From positions 1 to 64,000 of the forward strand of contig NZ_LRDB01000005.1 of the NCBI RefSeq assembly GCF_001592935.1: 64,000 bases of DNA, in the 5' to 3' direction. Below the pieces are notes generated by a model. The model was given only the letters and a program-made list of their open reading frames with translations, searched no databases and was not told where the DNA came from. Of the stretch, positions 1 through 9,846 are shown in pieces. The translations under genes were made by a program, and so were the position numbers. The stretch is from Roseivirga echinicomitans (lineage in GTDB: Bacteria > Bacteroidota > Bacteroidia > Cytophagales > Cyclobacteriaceae). Each line of letters starts with the position of its first letter. The first letter of the stretch is position 1.

Positions 1-29
1 TTGGGCTTTTATTTTTCTGTTTCTAATTT

Positions 30-2150
30 CTATCCAAAAACCATTTGATCTTTTACAAAAGGAATTTTGTAAAGCCTATTTCCAGTAGCTTTAGCCATGG
101 CGTTGGCCAATGCTCCTCCTGCTGGTGGTAGCGATGGTTCTCCTAAACCTGTAGGGTCATTTAAGCTTTCTACAAAATGAACGTCTACGGTTGGTGCTTC
201 TTTGGTTCTTATCAAGCGATAATTATTGAAGTTGGAAGCTTGCGGTGTTCCATTGATGAAAGAGAAATCACCATAAAGTGCATGCCCCATTCCGTCTACT
301 ACACCTCCTTGGATTTGGTTAATCGCAGCATCAGGATTGACTACGATTCCGCAATCGACAGCAACAGTTACATTTTTCACGATCGGATTCCCATCCTTCA
401 TAATCACATCTGCTACTTCAGCTACATAGGTATTGTGTGAATAATAGGCACTAAAGCCTTTGCTCACACCGCTTTCGGCTTTGCCCCAATTTCCTTTTTC
501 CGCAGCGAGTTTGATTACTCCAATCATTTTAGCTGGTTCGTAATCAATTTCCCCAACAGGGTTGTTTTTCGCTCGTTCAAGAATGTCTAGTCTAAGCTGA
601 ACCGCATCTTGTCCCATTTCGGCAGCTAGTTCGTCAAAGAAACACTGTTCTGCTACGGCCAAGAAATTGGTGATCGGAGCTCTCCAGGCGCCTGTGGTAA
701 TGTTACTGTCTACATAACTTGATTCGATTAAGTAGTTTTCAATGCCGCCTGCTGGAAACCAATCTGGACGCACCCAGTTGTTACGTCCCATTCCCGCGCC
801 AGACAAATGATAGCCCGTAAGCTTTCCGTCTTTAATGGCAGCTCTGAATTTATATTTAGATGCAGGTCGGTATGTGCCAGCGGTCATGTCATCTTCTCTC
901 GAGAAAATCACTTGAACGGCTTTGTTGGCTTTCTGAGAAATTTCAGCAGCTTCTAAAGCAAAATCACCGTAAAGTCTTCGTCCAAAACCACCACCCATCC
1001 GAGTCATTTCTAGGGTGATATCATCAGGACTCTTTTCCAGTAGTCGAGCAATTTGCCCACGCGTTCCTGCTGGTGTTTGAATTGGCCCTACCAATTTTAC
1101 TTTGTCGCCTGTCGCATCGGCAAAGAAATTCATCGGTTCCATAGTGTTATGTGGCAAGAAAGGAGCCTCATATGTTTTCTCAAACACCCTGTCTGCCGAA
1201 GCTATTGCTTTTAAGGCATCACCATCGCTACGACTTGGTCTTTCTGACCTTTTGTTCAATAGCTTGTTCATTTCATTGTCATGATAAGGCGTATCTTCAA
1301 GCTGTCCACTCATGTCCCAATCGGCAACTAAGGCTTTTTTGCCTTTCATGGCCGCCCAAGTATTGTTGGCCAATACAGCCACCTTATCTCCGAACTGAAT
1401 TACATCATTAACACCACTTACTTTTCTGGCTTCTGTGTCATCGAAGGATTTTAGTTTGGCACCAAAGGCTGGAGGCCTAAGTACAACCGCATACTGCATT
1501 CCCGCTTGCTTGTAGTCAATCCCGAATACTGGCTTGCCAGTAATGATTTCATTCAAATCAACATTCTTTTGACTCTTACCAATGATGGTGAAGTCTTTAG
1601 GGTCTTTTAAAGTAACCTCTTCAGGGATTTCTATGCCCACAGCTTTTGAGGCCAATTCGCCATAACTCAATTTTTTTCTTCCGTTTAGCACGTAACCACC
1701 TTTGGTGGTAAGGCTATTGGCGTCAACTGCCCATTCTTTGGCGGCAGTTTCGATCATCAATCTTCGGGCTGTGGCTCCGGCCATTCGCATGCTTTTCCAG
1801 CTGCTTCTAATCGACTGACTTCCACCCGCTACCTGACGAGGAAATGCATTGTCAAGCGGAGCTTGTTTTACGATTACATCTTTCCAGTCCACATCTAGCT
1901 CTTCGGCCACAAGCATTGGCATCGATGTCTTCACATTCTGGCCGATTTCTGGATTTGGTGACATGATGGTAATTTCACCGTTGTCGGCAATGGTCAGATA
2001 AGCATTGATATCGAACCAAGCCGAGGCCGGATCTTTCACTTCTGCCGAAGGCGAACAAGCCCAATTGAAACCGATCATTAATCCTCCTCCAGCAAGAGCA
2101 GAAGTTTTTAGGAATGATCTCCTGTCTACTTTTGTTTTTATAACTGTCAT
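30..2150 (-). CDS. Molybdopterin-binding subunit of an isoquinoline 1-oxidoreductase-like (xanthine dehydrogenase family) enzyme
   Basis: Large catalytic subunit of a molybdenum hydroxylase that would oxidise an aldehyde or N-heterocycle with water as oxygen source. The N-terminus carries a twin-arginine signal (RRSFLK near residue 10, then a small hydrophobic stretch ending in a Cys), so export to the periplasm is expected. The molybdopterin loop GGGFGRR lies near residue 385 and the catalytic-Glu motif GLGEP near residue 668, both as in IorB. At 706 residues it matches IorB length and is shorter than fused xanthine dehydrogenases. The 2Fe-2S partner lies just upstream on the same strand (18-nt gap) and no FAD subunit is present, which is typical of the two-subunit IorAB class that passes electrons to a cytochrome. 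The true substrate cannot be read from the sequence. Confidence 0.9.
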   Translation of the reverse strand: MTVIKTKVDRRSFLKTSALAGGGLMIGFNWACSPSAEVKDPASAWFDINAYLTIADNGEITIMSPNPEIGQNVKTSMPMLVAEELDVDWKDVIVKQAPLDNAFPRQVAGGSQSIRSSWKSMRMAGATARRLMIETAAKEWAVDANSLTTKGGYVLNGRKKLSYGELASKAVGIEIPEEVTLKDPKDFTIIGKSQKNVDLNEIITGKPVFGIDYKQAGMQYAVVLRPPAFGAKLKSFDDTEARKVSGVNDVIQFGDKVAVLANNTWAAMKGKKALVADWDMSGQLEDTPYHDNEMNKLLNKRSERPSRSDGDALKAIASADRVFEKTYEAPFLPHNTMEPMNFFADATGDKVKLVGPIQTPAGTRGQIARLLEKSPDDITLEMTRMGGGFGRRLYGDFALEAAEISQKANKAVQVIFSREDDMTAGTYRPASKYKFRAAIKDGKLTGYHLSGAGMGRNNWVRPDWFPAGGIENYLIESSYVDSNITTGAWRAPITNFLAVAEQCFFDELAAEMGQDAVQLRLDILERAKNNPVGEIDYEPAKMIGVIKLAAEKGNWGKAESGVSKGFSAYYSHNTYVAEVADVIMKDGNPIVKNVTVAVDCGIVVNPDAAINQIQGGVVDGMGHALYGDFSFINGTPQASNFNNYRLIRTKEAPTVDVHFVESLNDPTGLGEPSLPPAGGALANAMAKATGNRLYKIPFVKDQMVFG

Positions 2151-2168
2151 TTTTTCTTGGTTTGGAGG

Positions 2169-2627
2169 TTATAGATTGGTGGCTGCTGTAGAAATAGCGG
2201 CTTTAATTTTATTGTATGTACCACAACGGCAAAGGTTTCCGTTCATAGCCGTTTCAATTTCATCCATAGACGGAGAGTTGTTGCGTTGAAGCAAAGCGGC
2301 TGCATTCATAATTTGACCTGCTTGGCAATAGCCACACTGAGGAACATCGTGTTCTACCCAAGCTTTTTGTAACACGTGGTCAGCTTTTTCGGAAAGGCCT
2401 TCAATGGTGGTAATTTTTGCGTTTGAAACGGCAGAAACTGGAATTGAGCATGAACGAACGGCATTGCCATCCATATGGATAGTGCAGGCGCCACATTGAG
2501 CAATTCCACAGCCGAACTTAGTACCCTTAAGGTCTAGGTGGTCTCGCAAAACCCATAGCATTGGGGTGTCTGCATCAGCCTCAACGGATTGTTGCTTGCC
2601 ATTAATTGTAAGTTGGTAAGTAGCCAT
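2169..2627 (-). CDS. (2Fe-2S)-binding subunit, IorA-like
   Basis: Electron-transfer subunit of the molybdenum hydroxylase. The N-terminal plant-type ferredoxin domain has the cluster motif CGIAQCGAC near residues 40-48 plus a further Cys after it. The C-terminal helical domain carries the second cluster as CGYC near residue 97 and CRCG near residue 132. The length of 152 residues is normal for IorA. It has no signal peptide, consistent with co-export alongside the Tat-bearing large subunit. It is the first gene of a two-gene minus-strand operon with the catalytic subunit, 18 nt apart. Confidence 0.93.
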   Translation of the reverse strand: MATYQLTINGKQQSVEADADTPMLWVLRDHLDLKGTKFGCGIAQCGACTIHMDGNAVRSCSIPVSAVSNAKITTIEGLSEKADHVLQKAWVEHDVPQCGYCQAGQIMNAAALLQRNNSPSMDEIETAMNGNLCRCGTYNKIKAAISTAATNL

Positions 2628-2897
2628 AACGGATGAATTTGAGTGTTTTGAATTGATGAATATATGATTTATGAGTTCAAAATCATAGTTAAAATTGGTG
2701 AAGGTTAGCTTCTGGTTTATGGAAATTGATTCGATTCCACTTTTTCATTGTACTTACTATTGATAATGACTTTTTATACAGAATAGGGGTTAGTTTTGTA
2801 ACGAAATTAAATGTTCCGAAATATGTGACTCACAAATGCGATTATCCGATTTGTGCCGTTACATTTTTAGAGCGTTTCCACCAATAATTACAAAATA

Positions 2898-3515
2898 ATG
2901 AAACACAGAATTTTAACCATGTTAGTGCTAGTGGTTGCACTAATAATAACCACTTCACCTCAATCTATAGGACAAGAGCAGGGACAAGAACAAGTAGAGG
3001 TACCTAAAAATGATTTGAGAAGTCAATGGGCGGAATTGATTCAGTCTTCAGAAACGTATTTGGATAAGAAAATCATCAGGATCACTAGCTTAAGCGAGTA
3101 CAGAAATGTGTTAGGGGATAGTTTGACCAGTTATACCAATAGTATAGAAAGCCTAAAGGCTGAGAAGAATAAGATTGAACTTGAAACCAGCGCTTTAAAA
3201 TCAGAGTTAGAATCGGTGAGATCAGAATTGGAAGCCAGTGAAAAGCTGAATGATAATATGTCATTCTTTGGCATTCTCTTAAGTAAGGCGGCCTATAGTA
3301 TTATTGTATGGTCGATTGTTGTCCTTTTAGTGGTAGTAATAATAGTCATGTTTGCTCGTATGAAAAAGGTGGTTCAATCAGCCAAACGCATTAAGGCTTC
3401 CTTTACACAAGTGAGTGAAGACTTTAGAGCACATCAATTTGAGGCAAAGGAGAATCAGATTAAGATAAAACGTGAACTCCAGACTGCCTTGAACAAATTA
3501 GAATTGAACAGATAA
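2898..3515 (+). CDS. Unrecognised membrane protein with signal peptide and coiled coil
   Basis: I do not recognise a family. Visible parts in order: an N-terminal hydrophobic segment of about 25 residues that looks like a signal peptide, a Gln/Glu-rich linker, a strongly heptad-like helix around residues 75-118, a very hydrophobic Ile/Val-rich transmembrane segment around residues 130-152, and a basic amphipathic C-terminal helix. This predicts a single-pass protein with a periplasmic coiled coil and a cytoplasmic tail. It stands alone and ends at a strong bidirectional terminator shared with the convergent pckA. The region upstream (2628-2897) holds a TAGTTTTG at 2791-2798 that could be a -7 element, but its nearest TTG is 28 nt away. 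No function is assigned. Confidence 0.7.
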   Translation: MKHRILTMLVLVVALIITTSPQSIGQEQGQEQVEVPKNDLRSQWAELIQSSETYLDKKIIRITSLSEYRNVLGDSLTSYTNSIESLKAEKNKIELETSALKSELESVRSELEASEKLNDNMSFFGILLSKAAYSIIVWSIVVLLVVVIIVMFARMKKVVQSAKRIKASFTQVSEDFRAHQFEAKENQIKIKRELQTALNKLELNR

Positions 3516-3578
3516 TTCGACAGAAGAACCATCACTGTCAATTTTTATATACCTCAAGAAAACTCTCGTTTAAAAATA

Positions 3579-3610
3579 AGAAAGGCTGTCTCATACGAGA
3601 CAGCCTTTCT
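3579..3610. terminator. Bidirectional intrinsic terminator between the coiled-coil gene and pckA
   Basis: A perfect 14-bp stem (AGAAAGGCTGTCTC against its complement) closes a 4-nt ATAC loop. A-rich sequence lies on the left and T-rich on the right, so it can serve both convergent genes. Confidence 0.85.
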
Positions 3611-3634
3611 GTTTTAGTAGTTTCTATAACTCGG

Positions 3635-5278
3635 TTAAGCTTGTGCGCTCACTTTAGGGGCACCGGCTAGGATTTCATCGCTAGCGTATTCTTTGAATTT
3701 CGCGAAATTCTCATTGAATTTAACTGCCAATTTGTTTGCTTCCACATCGTAAGCTGCTTTATCTGCCCAAGTGTTTTTAGGACTCAATATTTCAGTAGGT
3801 ACGTTAGGACACTCATTTGGCATGGCCAAACCGAAAACATTGTGAGTTGTATATGCTACATTCTCAAGTTTGCCTTCAAGTGCTGCAGTAATCATCGCTC
3901 TTGTAAACTTCAGTTTCATTCGGCTACCGGTACCATAAGCACCACCAGACCAACCTGTGTTCACCAACCAAACGTTTACGCCAGCAGCTTCCATTTTTTG
4001 ACCAAGCATTTCAGCATACTTAGTTGGGTGCAAAGGCATAAATGGAGCTCCGAAACAAGCAGAGAAAGCCGAAACTGGCTCAGTAATACCTGCTTCAGTA
4101 CCAGCCACTTTTGCAGTATAGCCAGAAATAAAGTGGAACATTGCTTGACCAGGAGTCAACTTGGAGATTGGAGGTAAAACACCTGAAGCATCACAAGTAA
4201 GGAAGAAAATATTCTTTGGATTAGCACCAACAGAAGATTCCTGAATGTTATTGATATGGTAAATAGGGTAAGAAACTCTTGTGTTTTCAGTGATTTTACC
4301 GCTAGTGTAATCAGGCTCGTTGGTACCTTCTTTGAAAGTAATATTCTCTAATAGAGCACCTGGCTTAATTGCATTCCAAATGTCTGGTTCTTTTTCTTCA
4401 GAAAGGTCAATTACTTTGGCATAACAACCGCCTTCAAAGTTGAAAACAGTATTTTCGCTGGTCCAACCGTGCTCATCATCACCAATAAGCTTTCTGTTTG
4501 GGTCGGCAGAAAGGGTAGTTTTACCTGTTCCTGAAAGCCCAAAGAAAATTGCAGTATCACCATCTTCACCTACGTTAGCAGAGCAATGCATGGCTAGGGT
4601 GTCTTTTTGGTGAGGAAGAATGAAGTTCAAGGCAGAGAAAATGCCTTTTTTCATTTCACCAGTATAACCAGTTCCACCAATTAAAGCGATTTTTCTTTTG
4701 AAATTGAGTATTGCAAAGTTGTGCTGTCTCGTTCCGTCTCTATCAGGAACGGCCATAAAACCTGGAGCACAAACTACTGTCCACTCTGGAGTAAAGTTTT
4801 TGAACTCTTCTAAAGTAGGACGTAAAAACATGTTAAATGTAAATAAATTAGACCAAGGAAGCTCGGTTACAACTCTTACATTAGTTCTGTATTTTGGATC
4901 TGCACAAACATAAGAATCGCGTGCATAAATTTCTTTTCCAGAAAGGTACTCCGTTACTCTGTCATAAAGTGCATCGAACTTCGCTGGCTCAAAAGGAATG
5001 TTAATGTTTCCCCACCATACCGAATCTTCGGTGATTTCATCTCTAACAATAAACCTGTCTTTCGGTGAACGACCGGTGAATTCACCTGTGTTCACGTTTA
5101 TGGCACCAGTACTGGTTTCTTGCGCCATTCCTTTTTCCACAGAAATTTTCGCCAGTTCATCTGCCGATAGGTTCCAATGTACTATGGCATCTTTGATGCC
5201 CAATTCTTTCACACTCGCTTCGTTGGATTTAAGCCCGTTTTCTTGCATTTTCTTAGTTTTTAATACTCTGTTTTGCAA
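3635..5278 (-). CDS. pckA: Phosphoenolpyruvate carboxykinase (ATP)
   Basis: Converts oxaloacetate and ATP to phosphoenolpyruvate, CO2 and ADP, the entry step of gluconeogenesis, in the cytoplasm. The kinase loop GLSGTGKTT is near residue 246 and is followed by the metal-binding DDEHGW motif. The oxaloacetate/PEP-binding region with TGRSPKDRF is N-terminal. The length of 547 residues fits the ATP-dependent family. The ORF start gives about 20 extra residues before the usual start region; a Met at residue 11 is an alternative. A CAAAAATA at 5303-5310 is a possible minus-strand -7 element (TATTTTTG) 25 nt upstream, but it has no clear -33 partner. It is monocistronic and convergent with the upstream coiled-coil gene. 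Confidence 0.97.
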   Translation of the reverse strand: MQNRVLKTKKMQENGLKSNEASVKELGIKDAIVHWNLSADELAKISVEKGMAQETSTGAINVNTGEFTGRSPKDRFIVRDEITEDSVWWGNINIPFEPAKFDALYDRVTEYLSGKEIYARDSYVCADPKYRTNVRVVTELPWSNLFTFNMFLRPTLEEFKNFTPEWTVVCAPGFMAVPDRDGTRQHNFAILNFKRKIALIGGTGYTGEMKKGIFSALNFILPHQKDTLAMHCSANVGEDGDTAIFFGLSGTGKTTLSADPNRKLIGDDEHGWTSENTVFNFEGGCYAKVIDLSEEKEPDIWNAIKPGALLENITFKEGTNEPDYTSGKITENTRVSYPIYHINNIQESSVGANPKNIFFLTCDASGVLPPISKLTPGQAMFHFISGYTAKVAGTEAGITEPVSAFSACFGAPFMPLHPTKYAEMLGQKMEAAGVNVWLVNTGWSGGAYGTGSRMKLKFTRAMITAALEGKLENVAYTTHNVFGLAMPNECPNVPTEILSPKNTWADKAAYDVEANKLAVKFNENFAKFKEYASDEILAGAPKVSAQA

Positions 5279-5408
5279 ACGATTGCATTCTATTTAGGGG
5301 TGCAAAAATAAGGAAAAAAAGTTTTGATTAGAATTCCACGCAGTAATAATAAAAACACTCTTACAAGTGGTTGAAAAACTCTGTTTGGCGGTCATTAATA
5401 TAAACACA

Positions 5409-5440
5409 TTTGTAAATACCCTTTTACCGTAGTAGTTTTA
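5409..5440 (+). promoter_or_regulatory. Candidate promoter of the peptide transporter
   Basis: TTTG at 5409-5412, 20 nt, then TAGTTTTA at 5433-5440. It matches the Bacteroidota -33/-7 pattern with one mismatch in the -7 box and lies 30 nt before the start codon. Confidence 0.35.
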
Positions 5441-5470
5441 TCGGTATTGAACTAAACAAAATCGGAATCT

Positions 5471-7000
5471 ATGCTGGATAAAGGAACTATTGAAGGTCCA
5501 CAGATGATGGGGCATCCCAAAGGTCTGTTCTATCTTTTTTTCGCTGAACTTTGGGAAAGGTTTAGCTTTTATGGAATGAGGGCATTGTTGACCCTATATA
5601 TGGTCAACGAAATTTTTGAAGCCCTTACCTCACGAGATTTGGCCTCAGCCGCAGTATATGCTTCTTATGGGTCTTTGGTCTATGCTTCCACTGTAGTAGG
5701 AGGAAGAGTTTCTGATACGCTATTAGGCTTCAGGAAATCAATTATTCTTGGTGGTATTCTAATGTCACTAGGGCATTTTGTTCTTGCTGTTGAAAACGAA
5801 TATACCTTTTATTTAGCACTTGCTTTGATTGTTGTGGGCAATGGTTTCTTTAAGCCAAACATCTCAACTTTTGTTGGGTCGCTCTATAAGGATGGCGATA
5901 CTCGTAAAGATTCAGGATTCACCATTTTCTATATGGGAATTAATATTGGCGGTTTTGCTGCTCCACTCTTGTGTGGTTGGTTAGGGCGTGAATATGGTTG
6001 GCACTATGGTTTTGGCCTTGCTGGTATTGGTATGTTGGCAGGTCTTATCGTTTTCTGGAGTGGTATTAAGAAAGGAGTATTCTTAGACAAAGGATTGCCA
6101 CCAAGTGAAGAGAGGTTAGAGACAAGGGTTTTAGGGATCAAAAAGAAGACTTTTGTACCGATCTTATCTCTCTTAGCTGTACCTGTTATCGCAATAATGT
6201 TGGCTTCTTATGGAGCTATTGGTGGTGGAGCTACTTTTCTAGGAGATCAGAACGTGGTTACCCTTATTTTTAAGTTGTTGGGTGTAGCCATCCTAATCTA
6301 TATGGCGGTGATCATGTATCAAGCAACGGCTTCTGAAAGAAAGAAATTAGCAGTGGCCTTATTGATCACTGTCTTTATGAGTATTTTCTGGGGCTTCCAT
6401 GAACTCTCAGGATCTGTGATTACGCTTTTTGCGAGTAGAAATGTAAACCTTTGGTTGGTCGATGCAGCGCAAACCAATGCGTTAAACTCAATGTGGATTA
6501 TCATTCTCTCCATTCCAATATCATTACTTTGGGGCTTCTTGGCTAAGAAGAAATTGAATCCGAGAACTCCGTATAAATTTGCGCTGGGTTTATCCTTAGC
6601 GGCTGTTAGTTTCTTTGTGCTTTCATTGAGTGGAAATGCAGCAGATTCTGAAGGTATGGTGCCTTTCTTTTACTTGATGGTAATGTACTTCTTGATTTCA
6701 GTTGGAGAGCTATTCATGTCTCCTGTTGGATTGTCTAAAATTACAGACTTATCACCACAAAGAATTGTAGCCTTTATGATGGGGGTTTGGTTCCTTTCTT
6801 CAGCTTACGCCTTCCAAATTGTTGGTTTTATTGGCAAACAACTGGCTGTTGAAAGTGCCGATGCCAATGTTGGTGGTTTTGATTCGCTAGGGATATACAT
6901 GGGTGGATTTGAGCTAATTGCTAAGTATGCATTTGGTGCAGCCATCATTGTGTTCCTGCTCGGCCCAATCTTGAAAAGGTGGATGCAGGATGTACACTAA
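5471..7000 (+). CDS. POT/PTR2 family proton-coupled peptide transporter
   Basis: Inner-membrane importer of di- and tripeptides driven by the proton gradient. The family signature AELWERFSFYGMRA lies at residues 25-38, with the conserved ExxERF-type charged residues. The second PTR2 signature (FTIFYMGINIGG) falls near residue 155. About 12-14 hydrophobic segments span the 509 residues, normal for DtpT-like proteins. It stands alone and ends at a perfect palindromic terminator. Specificity within the family is not readable from the sequence. Confidence 0.93.
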   Translation: MLDKGTIEGPQMMGHPKGLFYLFFAELWERFSFYGMRALLTLYMVNEIFEALTSRDLASAAVYASYGSLVYASTVVGGRVSDTLLGFRKSIILGGILMSLGHFVLAVENEYTFYLALALIVVGNGFFKPNISTFVGSLYKDGDTRKDSGFTIFYMGINIGGFAAPLLCGWLGREYGWHYGFGLAGIGMLAGLIVFWSGIKKGVFLDKGLPPSEERLETRVLGIKKKTFVPILSLLAVPVIAIMLASYGAIGGGATFLGDQNVVTLIFKLLGVAILIYMAVIMYQATASERKKLAVALLITVFMSIFWGFHELSGSVITLFASRNVNLWLVDAAQTNALNSMWIIILSIPISLLWGFLAKKKLNPRTPYKFALGLSLAAVSFFVLSLSGNAADSEGMVPFFYLMVMYFLISVGELFMSPVGLSKITDLSPQRIVAFMMGVWFLSSAYAFQIVGFIGKQLAVESADANVGGFDSLGIYMGGFELIAKYAFGAAIIVFLLGPILKRWMQDVH

Positions 7001-7021
7001 GTATATTTTGTAATGAAATTG

Positions 7022-7047
7022 AAAGCCGCTCTAGAGCGGCTTTTTTT
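7022..7047. terminator. Bidirectional terminator after the peptide transporter
   Basis: A perfect palindrome AAAGCCGCTC/GAGCGGCTTT with a 2-nt loop is followed by seven T on the plus strand. It sits between convergent genes and abuts the stop codon of the minus-strand KASIII gene. Confidence 0.85.
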
Positions 7048-7990
7048 ATGCCCTTACCAGCATAGCTCCACTGGAATAGCCACCACCGAATACGGTGATT
7101 ACTGCCAATTGATCTTTTTGCATTGACTCAAATATTTGTGAATAACCAATAGAAGAACTTGCAGAACCCGTATTGCCAAACTCTACCATATTGATCACTA
7201 CTTTTTCAATAGGGAAGTTTAAGGTTTCTGCCACGTTGTTAATGATTCTCATGTTGGCTTGATGCGGGATCAGGAAGTCTAGTTGCTCTAATGAACAGCC
7301 CCCATGTCTGAGGATTGCCATTGTTTTTTCAGACATGAATTTAATGGCATTGTAGAAAACGTCCTTCCCATCGGGCATTGAAATGCCGCCATCAAAAGGT
7401 TTTAAACATACGCCATTTGGCCCACGACCAATTGTGGCGTGGCCTTCGGTATTTACGCCAATAACTTCATGGTCTTTTTTGGTAACTCTTTCTTTTGAAA
7501 GAAATACGGCAGAAGCTCCATCGCCCCAAAGGTGAGCTGAGACTGGGTCTGACTCATTTAAATAGGCCCAATTGTGTTCTGAGGTTACAATTAATGCTTT
7601 TTTAGCTTTACCCATAGAGAAATAACCTTCTGCAATCTCAACTGCATTTAGAAAAGAGCTGCAGGCAGAAGAAACGGAAAACACTACCGCTCCATTGATA
7701 TTATACTTTTGTTGAACCACATGGGCAAGCGTACCCACCGTATCATAAGGAGAGTAGGTAGCACCTATAATCAGGTCCACTTCGGTTATATCATAAGGTA
7801 ACTTATCCAGTCCATTTTCAATGGCCGAAATGGCCATTGTGTTTACATTCTCATTTGCTGAAGTTCTTCTGCGATTTTTGATTCCTGATTTACGAATGAT
7901 GCTTTCATCGTCCATGCCATTTTTATCAAGGAAATAACTATTGGGGATTACATTCGAGGGAATATAATGGGATGCTAAATTAATGTACAT
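7046..7990 (-). CDS. 3-oxoacyl-ACP synthase III-like (KASIII) condensing enzyme
   Basis: A thiolase-fold condensing enzyme of the FabH type. The nucleophilic Cys sits in SSACSSF near residue 110, the His in IPHQANMR near residue 244, and the Asn in GNTGSASS near residue 273, so the Cys-His-Asn triad is complete. The length of 314 residues is typical. It stands apart from any fab cluster, so it may be a second KASIII serving a specialised acyl product rather than the housekeeping FabH; that part is inference. The upstream region 7991-8115 contains no clear promoter match. Confidence 0.88.
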   Translation of the reverse strand: MYINLASHYIPSNVIPNSYFLDKNGMDDESIIRKSGIKNRRRTSANENVNTMAISAIENGLDKLPYDITEVDLIIGATYSPYDTVGTLAHVVQQKYNINGAVVFSVSSACSSFLNAVEIAEGYFSMGKAKKALIVTSEHNWAYLNESDPVSAHLWGDGASAVFLSKERVTKKDHEVIGVNTEGHATIGRGPNGVCLKPFDGGISMPDGKDVFYNAIKFMSEKTMAILRHGGCSLEQLDFLIPHQANMRIINNVAETLNFPIEKVVINMVEFGNTGSASSSIGYSQIFESMQKDQLAVITVFGGGYSSGAMLVRA

Positions 7991-8115
7991 GAAATCCTGT
8001 TACGGGTGGTTGTTTTAATATTTGAGTTTCAGTTTCGAAACTAGTACATATTTCGGGAATCTCTTAAAATGAATGGTAATTAGGGTTATTGAAATTTGAA
8101 CGGGTCTAGCAGGGC

Positions 8116-8697
8116 TTAGGTTAAAATCTCCTGCACCTTCCTCTGAAGGTTCGGGATAATTTCTTCTTCAAACCATGGGTTTTTTCTTATCCAAATCCCG
8201 TTTCTAGGAGAAGGATGAACTAGCGGGAAGAATTCAGGTAAGTAGGCTTCGTAGTTCTGAACCGTTTCTGTGAGTGTCTTTTTCTTCTTTTTCCCCAAAT
8301 AATAGCCTTGCGCATATTGACCAATTAAAAGTGTCAGTTTAACTTCTTTAAGGTGATCGAAAATTTGACTATGCCATAATGGAGCACATTCTGGTCGTGG
8401 CGGCAAATCGCCAGATTTACCTTTGCCAGGATAGCAAAAACCCATGGGTACAATGCCGAACAGGTCTGTGTTATAAAATTTTTCATTGGTTACACCTAAC
8501 CATTTTCTAAGGTTCTTGCCAGATGCATCGTCCCACGGAATACCAGAGTCATGTACTTTGGTGCCTGGTGCTTGGCCAATCACCAATATTTTCGAGTTTG
8601 GTCCAATGGAGACTACAGGTCGTGGCCCAAGTGGTAAATGTTTGGCACATACAGTACATGCTTTAATTTGCTGCAGTAAGTCTTCAAAGCTTGACAT
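8116..8697 (-). CDS. Uracil-DNA glycosylase family protein
   Basis: Member of the UDG superfamily, which removes uracil from DNA by base excision. The active-site motif region GQAPGTKVHDSG falls near residue 40 and the C-terminal catalytic loop HPSPRN near residue 165, both with family spacing. An N-terminal CTVC is present at residues 14-17, but the full four-Cys iron-sulfur set of family 4 is not obvious, so this is probably one of the shorter divergent branches. The length is 193 residues. It is monocistronic on the minus strand and its upstream gene diverges. Confidence 0.82.
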   Translation of the reverse strand: MSSFEDLLQQIKACTVCAKHLPLGPRPVVSIGPNSKILVIGQAPGTKVHDSGIPWDDASGKNLRKWLGVTNEKFYNTDLFGIVPMGFCYPGKGKSGDLPPRPECAPLWHSQIFDHLKEVKLTLLIGQYAQGYYLGKKKKKTLTETVQNYEAYLPEFFPLVHPSPRNGIWIRKNPWFEEEIIPNLQRKVQEILT

Positions 8698-8825
8698 AGG
8701 GTTTCAATTTAAAACAAAAATGCTATAGAGAAATAGAAGAGGTGGAGAGACTGTATTTGAAATGACAATTGGATTACTAAGCTGAATTAATGGCATTCGA
8801 TTATCTTCGCCCAAAGTTTAATTGA

Positions 8826-9437
8826 ATGAGTACCCAAGAACTAGTTTACTTTATTGATTTAGGTGGAACCCTTGTGTTTGCAATTAGTGGTTGGTTGGCA
8901 GCTTCTAAAAAGCAAATGGACCCTTTTGGAGCTTCTGTAATTGCCTTTATCACGGCAGTTGGAGGTGGAACCTTGCGTGATTTACTCATTGGTAGTCAGC
9001 CGGTAGGGTGGATGGTAGATCAGAACTATTTGCTAATGATTGCTTTGGGGATTGGACTGGGTTATTTGTTCAAACATTATTTGGAAAAATTAAGGAAAAC
9101 AATGTTCCTGTTTGACTCCATCGGGATTGGCTTGTTTACTATTCTAGGAATTGAAAAAACGCTTTCCTTTGGTTTAACCCCCGTAATTGCGGTAATGATG
9201 GGGACAGTCTCTGCTGTTTTTGGTGGAGTGTTACGTGATACGTTGGCCAATGAAGTACCTTTGATCTTTAGAGAAGAAATTTATGCAACAGCCTGCTTAA
9301 CTGGCGGTATTCTGTTTTTGATTTTGGGTTATTTCAATGTTAATGTTGATGTTAAAATCATTCTGACTGTTTGCTATATTATTGGATTAAGAATTATTTC
9401 TGTAAGGAATAAGTGGTCACTTCCGGCAATTAAATAG
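8826..9437 (+). CDS. TRIC-type/UPF0126 membrane protein
   Basis: Small inner-membrane protein of the trimeric intracellular cation channel family (UPF0126; YadS/YicG-like). It has about seven hydrophobic segments and an internal duplication. The first half carries GGGTLRD near residue 56 and the second half carries GGVLRD near residue 139, the glycine-rich repeat typical of the family. The length of 203 residues is normal. A TATCTTCG at 8802-8809, 16 nt upstream, resembles the Bacteroidota -7 box. It is followed 16 nt later by the RidA gene, so the two are probably co-transcribed. Confidence 0.88.
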   Translation: MSTQELVYFIDLGGTLVFAISGWLAASKKQMDPFGASVIAFITAVGGGTLRDLLIGSQPVGWMVDQNYLLMIALGIGLGYLFKHYLEKLRKTMFLFDSIGIGLFTILGIEKTLSFGLTPVIAVMMGTVSAVFGGVLRDTLANEVPLIFREEIYATACLTGGILFLILGYFNVNVDVKIILTVCYIIGLRIISVRNKWSLPAIK

Positions 9438-9453
9438 TTTAACAAAACTTACC

Positions 9454-9831
9454 ATGAAGCTTATTCATTCACCAAACGCACCTAAAGCTTTAGGACCCTA
9501 TTGCTCCGCAATTCGAACTGGAAATTTGCTTTTCTGCTCAGGGCAAACCGGCATTGATCCCTCGACCAATAAAGTGGAGTCGACTACTATTGAAGGGCAA
9601 ACTAGACAAGTATTGGCAAACCTTAAAGCTGTTTTAGTCTCTGAGGGGCTAGGAGTGAAGGATGTTGTGAAGTGCAATGTTTACCTCAGTGATATGCAGT
9701 ACTTCGAAACAATGAATGCTGTGTATGGCGACTTCTTTGAAGGTCATACACCTGCAAGAACCACCGTTGCCGTAGCAGGGCTTCCTTTAAATGCACTCGT
9801 AGAGATTGAGTGTATAGCCGAAATCAAATAG
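9454..9831 (+). CDS. ridA: RidA family enamine/imine deaminase
   Basis: Hydrolyses reactive 2-aminoacrylate-type enamines released by PLP enzymes and so protects other PLP enzymes in the cytoplasm. The family features are present: GPYCSAI near residue 16, FCSGQTGIDP near residue 30, and the substrate-binding Arg in PARTTV near residue 105, followed by the conserved ECIA end. The length of 125 residues is standard. It is the second gene of a two-gene unit with the UPF0126 protein. It ends 15 nt from the convergent EamA gene with no obvious terminator between them. Confidence 0.93.
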   Translation: MKLIHSPNAPKALGPYCSAIRTGNLLFCSGQTGIDPSTNKVESTTIEGQTRQVLANLKAVLVSEGLGVKDVVKCNVYLSDMQYFETMNAVYGDFFEGHTPARTTVAVAGLPLNALVEIECIAEIK

Positions 9832-9846
9832 ATCCTTCTGTTACTG